In this document: one piece after another, positions 31,300 to 38,730 of the stretch
Layout: every line of letters begins with the position of its first letter
Position numbering within the stretch: the first letter of the stretch is position 1
DNA from: Phycicoccus flavus
Lineage (GTDB): Bacteria > Actinomycetota > Actinomycetes > Actinomycetales > Dermatophilaceae
Direction of reading: 5' to 3'
DNA length: 50,898 nucleotides
Assembly (NCBI RefSeq): GCF_004025965.2
Contig: NZ_SAYU02000025.1
Coordinates: 1 to 50,898, forward strand
Made by a program: the position numbers and the translations under genes
The notes under the pieces: generated by a model
Told to the model about the DNA's origin: nothing
The model's database searches: none
Seen by the model: only the letters and a program-made list of their open reading frames with translations

Positions 31300-32190
31300 A
31301 TGCGGATCGACGCCCACGTCCACCTGTTCGACCGCACGGAGCACTCCCCGCGCGCCGTCGACGACCTCGCGCCCGCGGACCGCGAGGCCACCATGGACAG
31401 CCTGCGCGAGCGGCTGGCCTCGGCGGGGCTCGACGGCGCCGTGCTCGTACCGCTGGGGACCGAGGACGACACGGTGCGCACGGCCCTGGCCTCGCTGCCG
31501 ACGTCCTTCGCCGCCGTCGCGGTCGCCTCGCCGGCCGACCAGGGACGCGCGGGCGGCGACCCCGTGGCGGGGCTGCGGGCGCGCCGGGACGGGTTCCCCT
31601 TCCGAGCCCTGCGGACGATGTGGCTGGGGGACCCGGGGCGTCCCCTCTCGGAGTCGCCGATGCTCCCGGTCCTGACGTGGCTGGCGGCCGAGGGTCTGGT
31701 CCTGTGGAGCTATCTCCCGCCGGACCAGGTCTCGCTGCTCGACCAGGTGGGGGACCTCGTCCCGGAGCTGCCGGTGGTGCTCAACCACCTCGGGCTCGCC
31801 CCGTACGACATGCGCGTCGACGACCACCGCCGGCCCCGCTTCGCTCAGGGATTCCCCGAGCCGGAGGTCGAACGTGTGCTCCGGCTGGCACGGCATCCCC
31901 ACGTCCACCTCATGTTCTCGGGTCACTACGCGCTCTCGGCGACCGAGCACCCGTACGCCGACCTCCGCCCCGCCGGCAGGCGTCTGGTGGCCGAGTTCGG
32001 CGCCGAGCGCACGCTCTGGGGATCGGACTGGCCCTGGATCGACGAGGTCCCGGGGTACCGGCAGACCCTGGCCGTGCTCGGGACCGCGCTGCCGGAGCTG
32101 TCCGACGAGGATCGTGACCAGATCCTCGGGGGCACCGCCTGCCGCCTCCTGGGCATCCCCACCACCGACCGAGAGGGACACGAAGACTGA
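31300..32190 (+). CDS. Amidohydrolase-2 family enzyme (COG3618, lactonase-like)
   Basis: A 296-residue TIM-barrel metal-dependent hydrolase. Active-site elements are visible: the N-terminal HxH motif (RIDAHVHLFD), the mid-barrel histidine (LNHLGLAP), HLMFSGHYALS and the C-terminal aspartate (LWGSDWPW). The family includes L-fuconolactonase, L-rhamnonolactonase and galactarolactone isomerase. ATG 31300 was chosen because AAGGAG lies eight bases before it; a GTG at 31291 would also overlap the permease stop. In a sugar-acid operon, opening of an aldonolactone is the best guess; amide hydrolysis is the alternative. Confidence 0.82.
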   Translation: MRIDAHVHLFDRTEHSPRAVDDLAPADREATMDSLRERLASAGLDGAVLVPLGTEDDTVRTALASLPTSFAAVAVASPADQGRAGGDPVAGLRARRDGFPFRALRTMWLGDPGRPLSESPMLPVLTWLAAEGLVLWSYLPPDQVSLLDQVGDLVPELPVVLNHLGLAPYDMRVDDHRRPRFAQGFPEPEVERVLRLARHPHVHLMFSGHYALSATEHPYADLRPAGRRLVAEFGAERTLWGSDWPWIDEVPGYRQTLAVLGTALPELSDEDRDQILGGTACRLLGIPTTDREGHED

Positions 32191-33335
32191 TGCCTGCCGT
32201 CACCCCCAACGCGGACCGGATGCCCCGATCCGGGATCCGTCGCGTCATGGACGCTGCCTGGGCGTCCGGGAAGCCGTTCATCGGCATGCACGTGGGCGAA
32301 CCGGACTTCTCGCCGCCCGACCACGTCGTCGCGGAAGCGGAACGCGCCTACCGGGACGGCGACACCCACTACGTCCCGAACGGCGGCGTGCCCGAGCTGA
32401 GGCAGGCGCTCGCCGCGAAGCTGCTCGAGCAGAACGGCGTCACCGCCGCGCCCTCCGAGATCATCGTGACGGCCGGAGGGGCGCAGGCCCTCCACCTGGC
32501 GCTGTCCCTCACCGTGGCGGCCGGGGACGAGGTGCTCATCCCGGACCCGGGCTGGCCGAACTACCGGATGGCCGTCGGCCTGCTCCAGGGCGAGCCCGTG
32601 GGGTACCCCCTGCGGGCCGAGGACGACTTCGTGCCGCGGCTGGAGGAGCTGGAGGGGCTCGTGACGCCCCAGACCAAGGTCATCGTGGTCAACAGTCCCT
32701 CGAACCCGTTGGGCACCGTCCTGTCGGCCGACGTCCTCGAAGGGCTCGTCCGCCTCGCCGAGCGGCACGGGCTCTGGCTGGTGTCCGACGAGTGCTATGA
32801 CGCGCTGACCTACGGAGTCCCGCACGTCTCCCCCGCGACGTTCGACCACTCGGGAGTCGTCCTCTCGGCGTTCTCCTTCTCCAAGACCTATGCGATGACG
32901 GGAGTCCGGGTCGGCTATCTCGTCTGCCCACCGAGCGCGGCAGCGGTCGCGGCGAAGCTGCAGGAACCGATGATCGCCTGCGTCAACGCGCCGGCCCAGC
33001 GGGCCGCGGTCGCTGCCCTCACCGGTCCTCAGGACCGCGTGCGCATGATGCGGGACTCCTACGACGAGCGCCGTCGCCTGGCGACCGACATGCTCGAGGC
33101 CCAGGGTCTCCCCTTCGTGCCACCCAGAGGGGCCTTCTACGTGTGGGTCGACGTCAGCGAGCTCAGCGGTGGCGACGTCGAGGCCTGGGCGGTGAGACTT
33201 CTCGAGGAGCACCTGGTGGCCGTCGCCCCGGGGACGGCGTTCGGACACGGTGGCGAGGGATGGGTCCGCCTGTCGCTGGCCACGTCGACGGGGGACATCG
33301 AGCAAGGCATCGAGCGGATCGGGAGGATGCGATGA
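32190..33335 (+). CDS. PLP-dependent class I/II aminotransferase
   Basis: A 381-residue fold-type I aminotransferase of the aspartate-aminotransferase superfamily. Lys232 in SFSKTYAMTGVRVGYL is the Schiff-base lysine. VNSPSNPLGT holds the conserved Asn, VSDECYDAL the Asp and Tyr that contact PLP, and GEGWVRLSLA the carboxylate-binding Arg near the C-terminus. ATG 32190 overlaps the preceding stop (TGATG). A carboxylate arginine indicates an alpha-amino acid or amino sugar acid substrate. It probably removes the nitrogen exposed by the M20 enzyme, feeding a 2-keto acid to the aldolase/kinase step; this order is inferred. Confidence 0.87.
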   Translation: MPAVTPNADRMPRSGIRRVMDAAWASGKPFIGMHVGEPDFSPPDHVVAEAERAYRDGDTHYVPNGGVPELRQALAAKLLEQNGVTAAPSEIIVTAGGAQALHLALSLTVAAGDEVLIPDPGWPNYRMAVGLLQGEPVGYPLRAEDDFVPRLEELEGLVTPQTKVIVVNSPSNPLGTVLSADVLEGLVRLAERHGLWLVSDECYDALTYGVPHVSPATFDHSGVVLSAFSFSKTYAMTGVRVGYLVCPPSAAAVAAKLQEPMIACVNAPAQRAAVAALTGPQDRVRMMRDSYDERRRLATDMLEAQGLPFVPPRGAFYVWVDVSELSGGDVEAWAVRLLEEHLVAVAPGTAFGHGGEGWVRLSLATSTGDIEQGIERIGRMR

Positions 33336-33973
33336 GCGAGCCGGAGACGGTGTCCGCCCTCGGACGGCTGGCGGCGAGCCCCGTCATCGCGATCCTGCGG
33401 GGTGGGGATCTCGGAGCGACCCGCGCTGCCGGACACGTTCTCGTCGAGCACGGGGTCCGCTGGCTCGAGGTGACGACGAACTCCCCGGGGTGGGTGCAGG
33501 CCGTCGCCGACCTCGCCGACACGGGGGCGGAGGTCGGTGCGGGGACGGTCCGTACCGCCCGGCAGGCACACGAGGCGGTGGCCGCCGGAGCGCGCTTCCT
33601 CGTCTGCCCCGACACGTTTCCCGAGGTGGGCGAGGCAGCGCAGTCGCTCGGTGTCCCGTGGTTCCCGGGGGCCGCGACAGCCACCGAGATCGCCCACGCG
33701 CACCGGCTCGGCGCGACGGCGGTCAAGATCTTCCCCGCGGCCCAGTGCGGCGGACCGGCCTTCCTCAAGGCGGTGGCAGCGCCGCTGGACGACATCCCAC
33801 TCGTCCCGACGGGCGGAATCGCCCTCGACGACATCGACGCCTACCTGGCCGCGGGGGCCGTCGCCGTCGGCCTGGGCTCCCCCCTGCTCGGGGACTCACT
33901 GACCGGTGGGTCCCTCGACGATCTCGCCACCCGGACCGTGACGGCCATGACGGAGGCGGGACTTCGTGGTTGA
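33332..33973 (+). CDS. eda: KDPG/KHG-type class I aldolase
   Basis: A 213-residue aldolase of the Eda family. Glu46 (WLEVTTNS) and the Schiff-base Lys132 (AVKIFPA) match the E. coli Eda catalytic pair at nearly identical positions. VGAGTV and VPTGGI form the phosphate-binding strands. It cleaves 2-keto-3-deoxy-6-phospho sugar acids to pyruvate and glyceraldehyde 3-phosphate. It overlaps the aminotransferase by ATGA and the kinase by eight bases; aldolase plus kinase is the standard end of a KDG or KDGal route. C4 stereochemistry cannot be read. Confidence 0.9.
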   Translation: MSEPETVSALGRLAASPVIAILRGGDLGATRAAGHVLVEHGVRWLEVTTNSPGWVQAVADLADTGAEVGAGTVRTARQAHEAVAAGARFLVCPDTFPEVGEAAQSLGVPWFPGAATATEIAHAHRLGATAVKIFPAAQCGGPAFLKAVAAPLDDIPLVPTGGIALDDIDAYLAAGAVAVGLGSPLLGDSLTGGSLDDLATRTVTAMTEAGLRG

Positions 33974-34907
33974 CGTCGTCACGGTGGGGGAGGCGATGGG
34001 ACGGCTGTCCTCCCAGGGGATCGGACCGCTCCGGCACTCCGCGGCCCTGGACCTCGGAACCGCCGGCGCCGAGTCCAACACGGCGATCGGGCTCGCGCGC
34101 CTCGGCGTCCCGGTGCAGTGGGTGGGCCGGGTCGGGGACGACGAGTTCGGCCGGCTGGTCATCAGCACGCTGCGCGGAGAGGGCGTACAGGTGCACGCGT
34201 CCGTGGACTCCTCCGCCCGGACCGGACTGCTGGTGCGTGAGCGACGGACCGCCGCGGTCACCCGCGTCAGCTACTACCGGGACGGCAGCGCGGGGTCGCG
34301 TCTGGTTCCCGCGGATCTCGACGAGGACGCGATCAGGGGGGCCGAGGTGCTGCACCTGACCGGTATCACACCGGCCCTCAGCCCGACCACCCATGCCACC
34401 GTCACGGCGGCCGTCGAAATCGCCACGTCGGCGGGGGTGGCGGTGTCGTTCGACGTCAACTACCGCTCCACGCTCTGGGACCCGATCTGCGCCGCCGAGG
34501 CGATACGACCTCTGGTCGCCTCCGTGGACCTGCTCTTCGCCGGGCTGTCCGAGGCGCGCCTCCTTGTCGGTGAGCACGTCGCGGACGAGGATCTGGCCGC
34601 CGCGGTCCAAGCCCTCGGGCCGAGCCATGTCGTGCTGAAGCACGGGCGTCTCGGCGCGTCCTCGCGGGTCGACGGTGACGCCTTCACGTCCGGGACGTTC
34701 GTGGTCACCGAGGTGGACCCGATCGGTGCCGGGGACGCGTTCGCCGCCGGGTACCTCTCCGAATGGCTCGCCGGGGCGGATCCAGCGGCGATGCTCGACA
34801 CGGCCGCCCGGTGCGGAGCCCTCGTCGTCAGCGTTGACGGTGACTGGGAGGGCCAGCCCACGCGGTCCGAGCTCACCCTGCTGGACGCCGACGACGTCCA
34901 CCGGTGA
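33966..34907 (+). CDS. PfkB-family 2-keto-3-deoxy sugar acid kinase
   Basis: A 313-residue ribokinase/PfkB-family kinase. The N-terminal strand VVTVGEAMGRLSS, the glycine motif DLGTAGAESNTAIGLARLGV, and the C-terminal anion-hole motif DPIGAGDAFAAGYL with catalytic Asp are all intact. The similarity pattern fits KdgK (2-keto-3-deoxygluconate kinase). The GTG at 33966 overlaps the aldolase stop. It would make the phosphorylated substrate of the adjacent aldolase. It is the last gene of the operon; the convergent TetR gene ends 103 bases away. Confidence 0.87.
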   Translation: MVDVVTVGEAMGRLSSQGIGPLRHSAALDLGTAGAESNTAIGLARLGVPVQWVGRVGDDEFGRLVISTLRGEGVQVHASVDSSARTGLLVRERRTAAVTRVSYYRDGSAGSRLVPADLDEDAIRGAEVLHLTGITPALSPTTHATVTAAVEIATSAGVAVSFDVNYRSTLWDPICAAEAIRPLVASVDLLFAGLSEARLLVGEHVADEDLAAAVQALGPSHVVLKHGRLGASSRVDGDAFTSGTFVVTEVDPIGAGDAFAAGYLSEWLAGADPAAMLDTAARCGALVVSVDGDWEGQPTRSELTLLDADDVHR

Positions 34908-35009
34908 TTCTGGCCCCCGAGGAGAACACGCCGCACGGTCCGCGGCGCCGGACACCGGGCGGTGGGTCCGACGGGCCGGCGGGGGGGCGGGGGCGGTGGT
35001 CCTCCCGGT

Positions 35010-35624
35010 TCATCCGGAGGGGCGGGTGGACCCAGGCGGCCAGGCGCGCAGGATCGCGTCCAGCGTGTCGACGACCCGGACCCAGGACTCCTCGGGGGGC
35101 GGGTCGCTGTGGTCGAACGAGCCGGCCGCCTCGAGGTCCACGACCCCGTGGACCAGGCCACTCATCACCCTGATCGCGTGCACCGCCTCCGCGGGGTCGG
35201 TGATGTCGTAGCCGCGCAGGACCGCGCGCAGGAGGTCGGACTGGCGGGGGCCGGCGCTGTCGGCCGCGGTCCGGGTGTCGAGTCGGGTGCGTGACGCGGC
35301 GTAGCGGCCGGGGTGGGCGATCGCGTACGCGCGCAGGGTCTCGGCCAGGGCCTGCACCGCGTCCCGGCCGGCGCGACCCGCCAGTGCCGCGCCGAGCTCC
35401 TCGGCGATCTCGGCGAGGGCCGTCAGCGCCACCCGCTCGCGGAGGTCCTGCTCGCCGGCGACGTGGGCGTAGAGGCTGGGCGCCCGCACCCCGAGCTCGC
35501 GGGCCACCGCCGCCATCGTCATCGCCGCCGGCCCCGACCTGTCGGCGAGGTCCGCCGCGGCACGTGTCACCACGTCGGTGCTGAGCCGGCCCCGTGGCGG
35601 GCCACCGGCCCCGTCCGTCCTCAC
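35010..35624 (-). CDS. TetR-family transcriptional regulator
   Basis: A 204-residue TetR regulator. The HTH is RAAADLADRSGPAAMTMAAV followed by ARELGVRAPSLYAHV, where the LYxHV end is typical. A C-terminal ligand domain contains TLRAYAIAHPGRYA and HAIRVMSGLVHGVVDLE (WHG-type C-terminal region). GTG 35624 was chosen: it overlaps the FBP gene stop (GTGA), and the longer upstream reading frame is out of keeping with the family. Target unknown; translational coupling to the FBP-domain gene suggests they form one unit. Confidence 0.85.
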   Translation of the reverse strand: MRTDGAGGPPRGRLSTDVVTRAAADLADRSGPAAMTMAAVARELGVRAPSLYAHVAGEQDLRERVALTALAEIAEELGAALAGRAGRDAVQALAETLRAYAIAHPGRYAASRTRLDTRTAADSAGPRQSDLLRAVLRGYDITDPAEAVHAIRVMSGLVHGVVDLEAAGSFDHSDPPPEESWVRVVDTLDAILRAWPPGSTRPSG

Positions 35625-36117
35625 GACAGCGCCCGCCCGACGAACGCCAGCACGTTGCGCCGCAGGCGGGCGAGGCGCTCGTCCACCGACAGGGTCTCCT
35701 TGAAGAAGCTCACACCCGGCGGCTTCAGGACGCCGCGGGCGTGTCCCGAGCACTCCAGTGCCGCGCACATCTCCGCTCCGACGGTGTTCCCCTGCCGTCC
35801 CGCCGTCCCGGCCCGTGGCGCGACCATGAGCGCGACTCCTGACCGACGTGCGTCGTGGCGCAGAGGGCGCACATCCGTGCCCGCCGCGTGCCGCCGACGC
35901 CCGACGAACGCCTCACCTGGACCCCGACCAGGCCGTGCTCGGGGGTGGGCACGACGAGGTAGCCGACCAGCGGGGACCGCGGGTCGAGCCAGGACAGGTG
36001 TCCCAGGTCCTCCCACGGCTGCGTGTCGAAGTCGGGTGGAAGTCCCATCCGTCGGATCTCCCCCCTCGTGGCGTTGACGACGCTGCCGCGGATCTCCCGC
36101 TCGCCGAGGACGTTCAT
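35621..36117 (-). pseudogene. FBP-domain (treble-clef zinc finger) protein, frameshifted
   Basis: The first frame from ATG 36117 gives an FBP-domain N-terminus (IRGSVVNATRGEIRRMGLP, WLDPRSPLVGYLVVP) and the first zinc pair ARMCALCATTHVG. The second half, beginning SGVALMVAPRAGTAGRQGN with the second zinc pair MCAALECSG and ending LRRNVLAFVGRALS, is only in another frame. The two join if one base is added near 35840 in GTCGGTCAGGAGTC. All domain parts are otherwise intact, so this is a recent single-base loss or an assembly error. FBP proteins resemble the C-terminal domain of EF-G-binding FusB; the function here is unknown. Confidence 0.7.
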
Positions 36118-36313
36118 CCGACCAGTGTGCGATCACCTACGGAAATTAGCCAAATTGGTAATAACCGTAGTCCAGGTCCGGACGTCGTCCACCCCGCCGA
36201 ACGGCCTCTGCGGTGCTCGGCACCTCCACCCCGACGTGGCTGGAGAGCCGGGACCGACCGACGGAAGCGGTGGGTCCCGGCCCTCGCCTCCACGTGGGAG
36301 GAGGCTCCCCCAC

Positions 36314-37588
36314 TCAGCCGAGCAGGCTGGTGACGAGCCGGACCGACGTCGCGAGGATGGCGACGAAGCCGATCGCACCCACGACGTTCTGCCACGGACG
36401 GTTGCGCAGGTCGCCCATGAGGTCGCGGCGGTTGGCCATGACGAGGATGAGCAGACCGAGCACGGGCGCGACGAGCACGGTGAGCGACTGGGCGACGACG
36501 ATGAGCTGCACCGGCGACCCCTGGAACGCCAGCGCCACGGCGAGGCCGAACCCGAGGATGCTCGCCGTGAAGGCCTTGGCCGTCCGCGATCCCGACGACG
36601 GGCCTCGACCCAAGGCGTCGGAGAGCATCGTGCCGCCGGCCGTGGCGTTGGCGACCATCGAGGAGAACGCGGCGCCGGAGAGGCCGAGGGCGAAGAGCAG
36701 GGCGCCGGCCGAGCCGGCGAGCGGCTCGAACACCTTCGCCAGGGCGACGATGGTGGCGGCCTTCTCGCCGCTCGCGCCGAGCACGGCGGCGGCCACGACG
36801 ATGACGAGCGCGGTCATGATGCCGGGCGCGACGATGCCGGGCACGGTGTCGACCGTCGTCACGTCGCGGTAGTCCGCCGCGGTCCGGCGCCGCTCGCGGG
36901 TGCAGTAGGCCGTGTAGAACGCCGCGTTGATGGAGAAGTTCGTCCCGACGAGGGCGACGACGAGGACCGTGCTGCCCTCGGGCAGGACGGGCACGAGCCC
37001 GTACGCCGCCTCGGCCCAGTCGGGGCGGGAGATGACGGCGCTCGCGACGAACCCGATGGCCATGAGCGCCACGACGGCGACGAGCACCCGCTCGATGACG
37101 GAGTACACGTTGCGGGCGAGGAGGACGAAGGCCACGGCGACCGTGACGACCACCGACCAGAAGATGGGCTTGCCGCCGAAGACGAGGGAGAGTCCGAGAC
37201 CGGACCCGACCGCGTTGCCGACCGAGAACATCAGGGTGATGAAGAAGACGCCGAAGCCCGCGACCCAGCCGACGGGACGGCCCAGGTGCTCCTTGATCGA
37301 GGTGATGAGCGAGACCGGTGCCTGGATGCCCAGGCGGACGCTCATGTCGGTGTAGCTGATCATCAGGACCGTCGAGACGACGATGACCCAGACGAGGGTG
37401 TACGCGTACGTGCTGCCGGCCTGGACGGCGGTCGTGAGGTTGCCGGGGCCGAACTGCCACGCACCGACGACGAAGGCCGGGCCGACCAGGGCCAGCAGCT
37501 GCCAGAGCGTGCGGCGGGGGCGGGCGCCGGTCGAGGGACCGGGGCCGGGTACCCGGTCGGTGGTGGTGCTGGAGCCGTGCTCGCGCAT
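36314..37588 (-). CDS. NRAMP-fold transporter lacking canonical metal ligands
   Basis: A 424-residue membrane protein with about eleven helices and the SLC11/NRAMP pattern. The helix-1 motif, canonically DPGN, reads GPGN (residues 47-50, FGPGNLTTAV). The helix-6 motif, canonically MPHN, aligns with SINA (residues 219-222, GTNFSINAAFYTAY). Asp and Met that bind the divalent metal are therefore lost, as in the poorly characterised NRAMP-related group with no known metal transport. ATG 37588 follows GAGGAAGGA. It lies 117 bases downstream of a DapA-family gene on the same strand, so an organic acid substrate is plausible but unproven. Confidence 0.82.
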   Translation of the reverse strand: MREHGSSTTTDRVPGPGPSTGARPRRTLWQLLALVGPAFVVGAWQFGPGNLTTAVQAGSTYAYTLVWVIVVSTVLMISYTDMSVRLGIQAPVSLITSIKEHLGRPVGWVAGFGVFFITLMFSVGNAVGSGLGLSLVFGGKPIFWSVVVTVAVAFVLLARNVYSVIERVLVAVVALMAIGFVASAVISRPDWAEAAYGLVPVLPEGSTVLVVALVGTNFSINAAFYTAYCTRERRRTAADYRDVTTVDTVPGIVAPGIMTALVIVVAAAVLGASGEKAATIVALAKVFEPLAGSAGALLFALGLSGAAFSSMVANATAGGTMLSDALGRGPSSGSRTAKAFTASILGFGLAVALAFQGSPVQLIVVAQSLTVLVAPVLGLLILVMANRRDLMGDLRNRPWQNVVGAIGFVAILATSVRLVTSLLG

Positions 37589-37647
37589 TGCGAGTCCTTC
37601 CTCTGGCGGCAGCGCCGCCGGTCGTCGTTGACCGTGATGAGTGGCCA

Positions 37648-37678
37648 CCGGCGCGAGGACTCCAGTCTCTCGCGCCGG
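37648..37678 (-). terminator. Strong intercistronic hairpin
   Basis: CCGGCGCGAG (37648-37657) and CTCGCGCCGG (37669-37678) are perfect complements; inner GACT/AGTC extends the stem with one bulged base. No U-tract follows on the minus strand. It may attenuate or stabilise the transcript between the DapA-family gene and the transporter. Confidence 0.55.
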
Positions 37679-37705
37679 CGGCGGTTCGGGCCGGGCCCGG
37701 AGGAG

Positions 37706-38641
37706 TCAGGCGTCGACGGTGGCGCGCGCCAGGCCGGCGCTGGAGAGCGCGGCGGCGATCTCCGCGCCGGCGCCGTCGGCCAGCGGCAGGAGGGGCGAGC
37801 GCACGGTCGCGTGCTCGAGGATCCCTCGGGCGACGAGGCCCTCCTTCAGAGCCACCGTGCCCTCCATGTGCGACCCGCGGTGGTAGACCTGCTTGGTCAC
37901 CGGGAGCAGGCGGTCGTGGATCGCGCGCGCCGCACGGTAGTCCCCGGCCCGGCCCGCAGCGATGAGCTCGACGAGAGGCTCGGGGGTCAGACCGCCGTAG
38001 CCGACGAGCGCGCCGTCGACGTCGAACATCGTGTGCAGCAGGTACTCGTCGTGGCAGGTCAGGATCTGCAGGTCGGGGAAAGCGGAGCGCAGCGCCGGGA
38101 TCTCGGTGTCCCAGCGGCGCATGTTCCGCACACCGTTCTTCGTCGCGAAGACCCCCTCCTGGCCCGCGATGTCGAGCTGGGTCTCGAGGTCGTAGGTGGC
38201 CTGGGTCGCGTCCGGGTACTGGAAGAGGATGAGGGGCAGGCCGCTCGTCTCGTAGATCTCCCGGTAGCGCGCCTGGGGCGCCCCCGCCTGGTACCCGAAG
38301 CGCAGCCAGCCGTGCGAGGGGTAGACCAAGCCTGCCGCGGCGCCGTTCTCGACCGCCCGGGACGCCTCGAGTGCGGCGACCGTGCTGCCCTCGCCGGTGA
38401 TCCCCGCGATGATCGGCAGGCGGTCCTGGACGGCCTCGCGGAAGGCGCGGATGGTGAGCGCGTGCTCGTCCTGGGTGAGGAAGGTGCCCTCCCCGGCGTG
38501 GCCGAGGACGACGAGGCCCTTGACCCCGTCGACGGAGGCGAGCCATCCGCCGAGCCTGTGGATGGCGTCCACGTCGACGGATCCGTCGCGCGTGAACGGG
38601 GTGACGGGAGCGGGGACGAGCCCGCGGAGGTCGAGAGTCAT
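37706..38641 (-). CDS. DapA-family (DHDPS/NAL) lyase or aldolase
   Basis: A 311-residue class I pyruvate-dependent aldolase. Tyr142 (LFQYPDA) and Schiff-base Lys168 (FATKNG) are in the right places. The carboxylate loop reads GHAGEG (47-52) where DHDPS has GTTGE, arguing against a lysine-biosynthetic enzyme. It more likely cleaves or dehydrates a sugar or hydroxy acid. A GGAAGGG ribosome site precedes ATG 38641. It is divergent from a LacI regulator across 89 bases carrying operator-like repeats and is followed by the NRAMP-like transporter, so uptake and cleavage of the same acid is a reasonable model. Confidence 0.82.
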   Translation of the reverse strand: MTLDLRGLVPAPVTPFTRDGSVDVDAIHRLGGWLASVDGVKGLVVLGHAGEGTFLTQDEHALTIRAFREAVQDRLPIIAGITGEGSTVAALEASRAVENGAAAGLVYPSHGWLRFGYQAGAPQARYREIYETSGLPLILFQYPDATQATYDLETQLDIAGQEGVFATKNGVRNMRRWDTEIPALRSAFPDLQILTCHDEYLLHTMFDVDGALVGYGGLTPEPLVELIAAGRAGDYRAARAIHDRLLPVTKQVYHRGSHMEGTVALKEGLVARGILEHATVRSPLLPLADGAGAEIAAALSSAGLARATVDA

Positions 38642-38661
38642 GGTGACCCTTCCATGGCGGT

Positions 38662-38700
38662 GGGAACGTTAGTGGGAACGGTTGCAAGAACGTTTGCAAG
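38662..38700. promoter_or_regulatory. LacI-type operator cluster
   Basis: In the divergent gap, AACGTT occurs at 38665-38670 and 38689-38694 with a variant AACGGTT between. TTGCAA is repeated at 38682-38687 and 38694-38699. AACGTT cores with a central CG are typical for LacI-family operators. Confidence 0.6.
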
Positions 38701-38718
38701 GATGGCCTGCCCACCCGG

Positions 38719-38724
38719 TACTGT
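38719..38724 (+). promoter_or_regulatory. -10 element of the LacI-family gene
   Basis: TACTGT at 38719-38724 lies seven bases before ATG 38731, implying a leaderless transcript. The -35 would fall in the operator cluster, consistent with autoregulation. Confidence 0.4.
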
Positions 38725-38730
38725 CAAGGC

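Noticed and set aside
34908-35009. Terminator between the convergent KDG kinase and TetR genes
   Set aside because: The stretch is GC-rich with short self-complementary pieces, but I could not define a convincing stem with a T-tract.
37706-38641. Lysine-biosynthetic dihydrodipicolinate synthase
   Set aside because: The GTTGE loop is replaced by GHAGE and the gene is under a LacI regulator with a transporter, not with dap genes.
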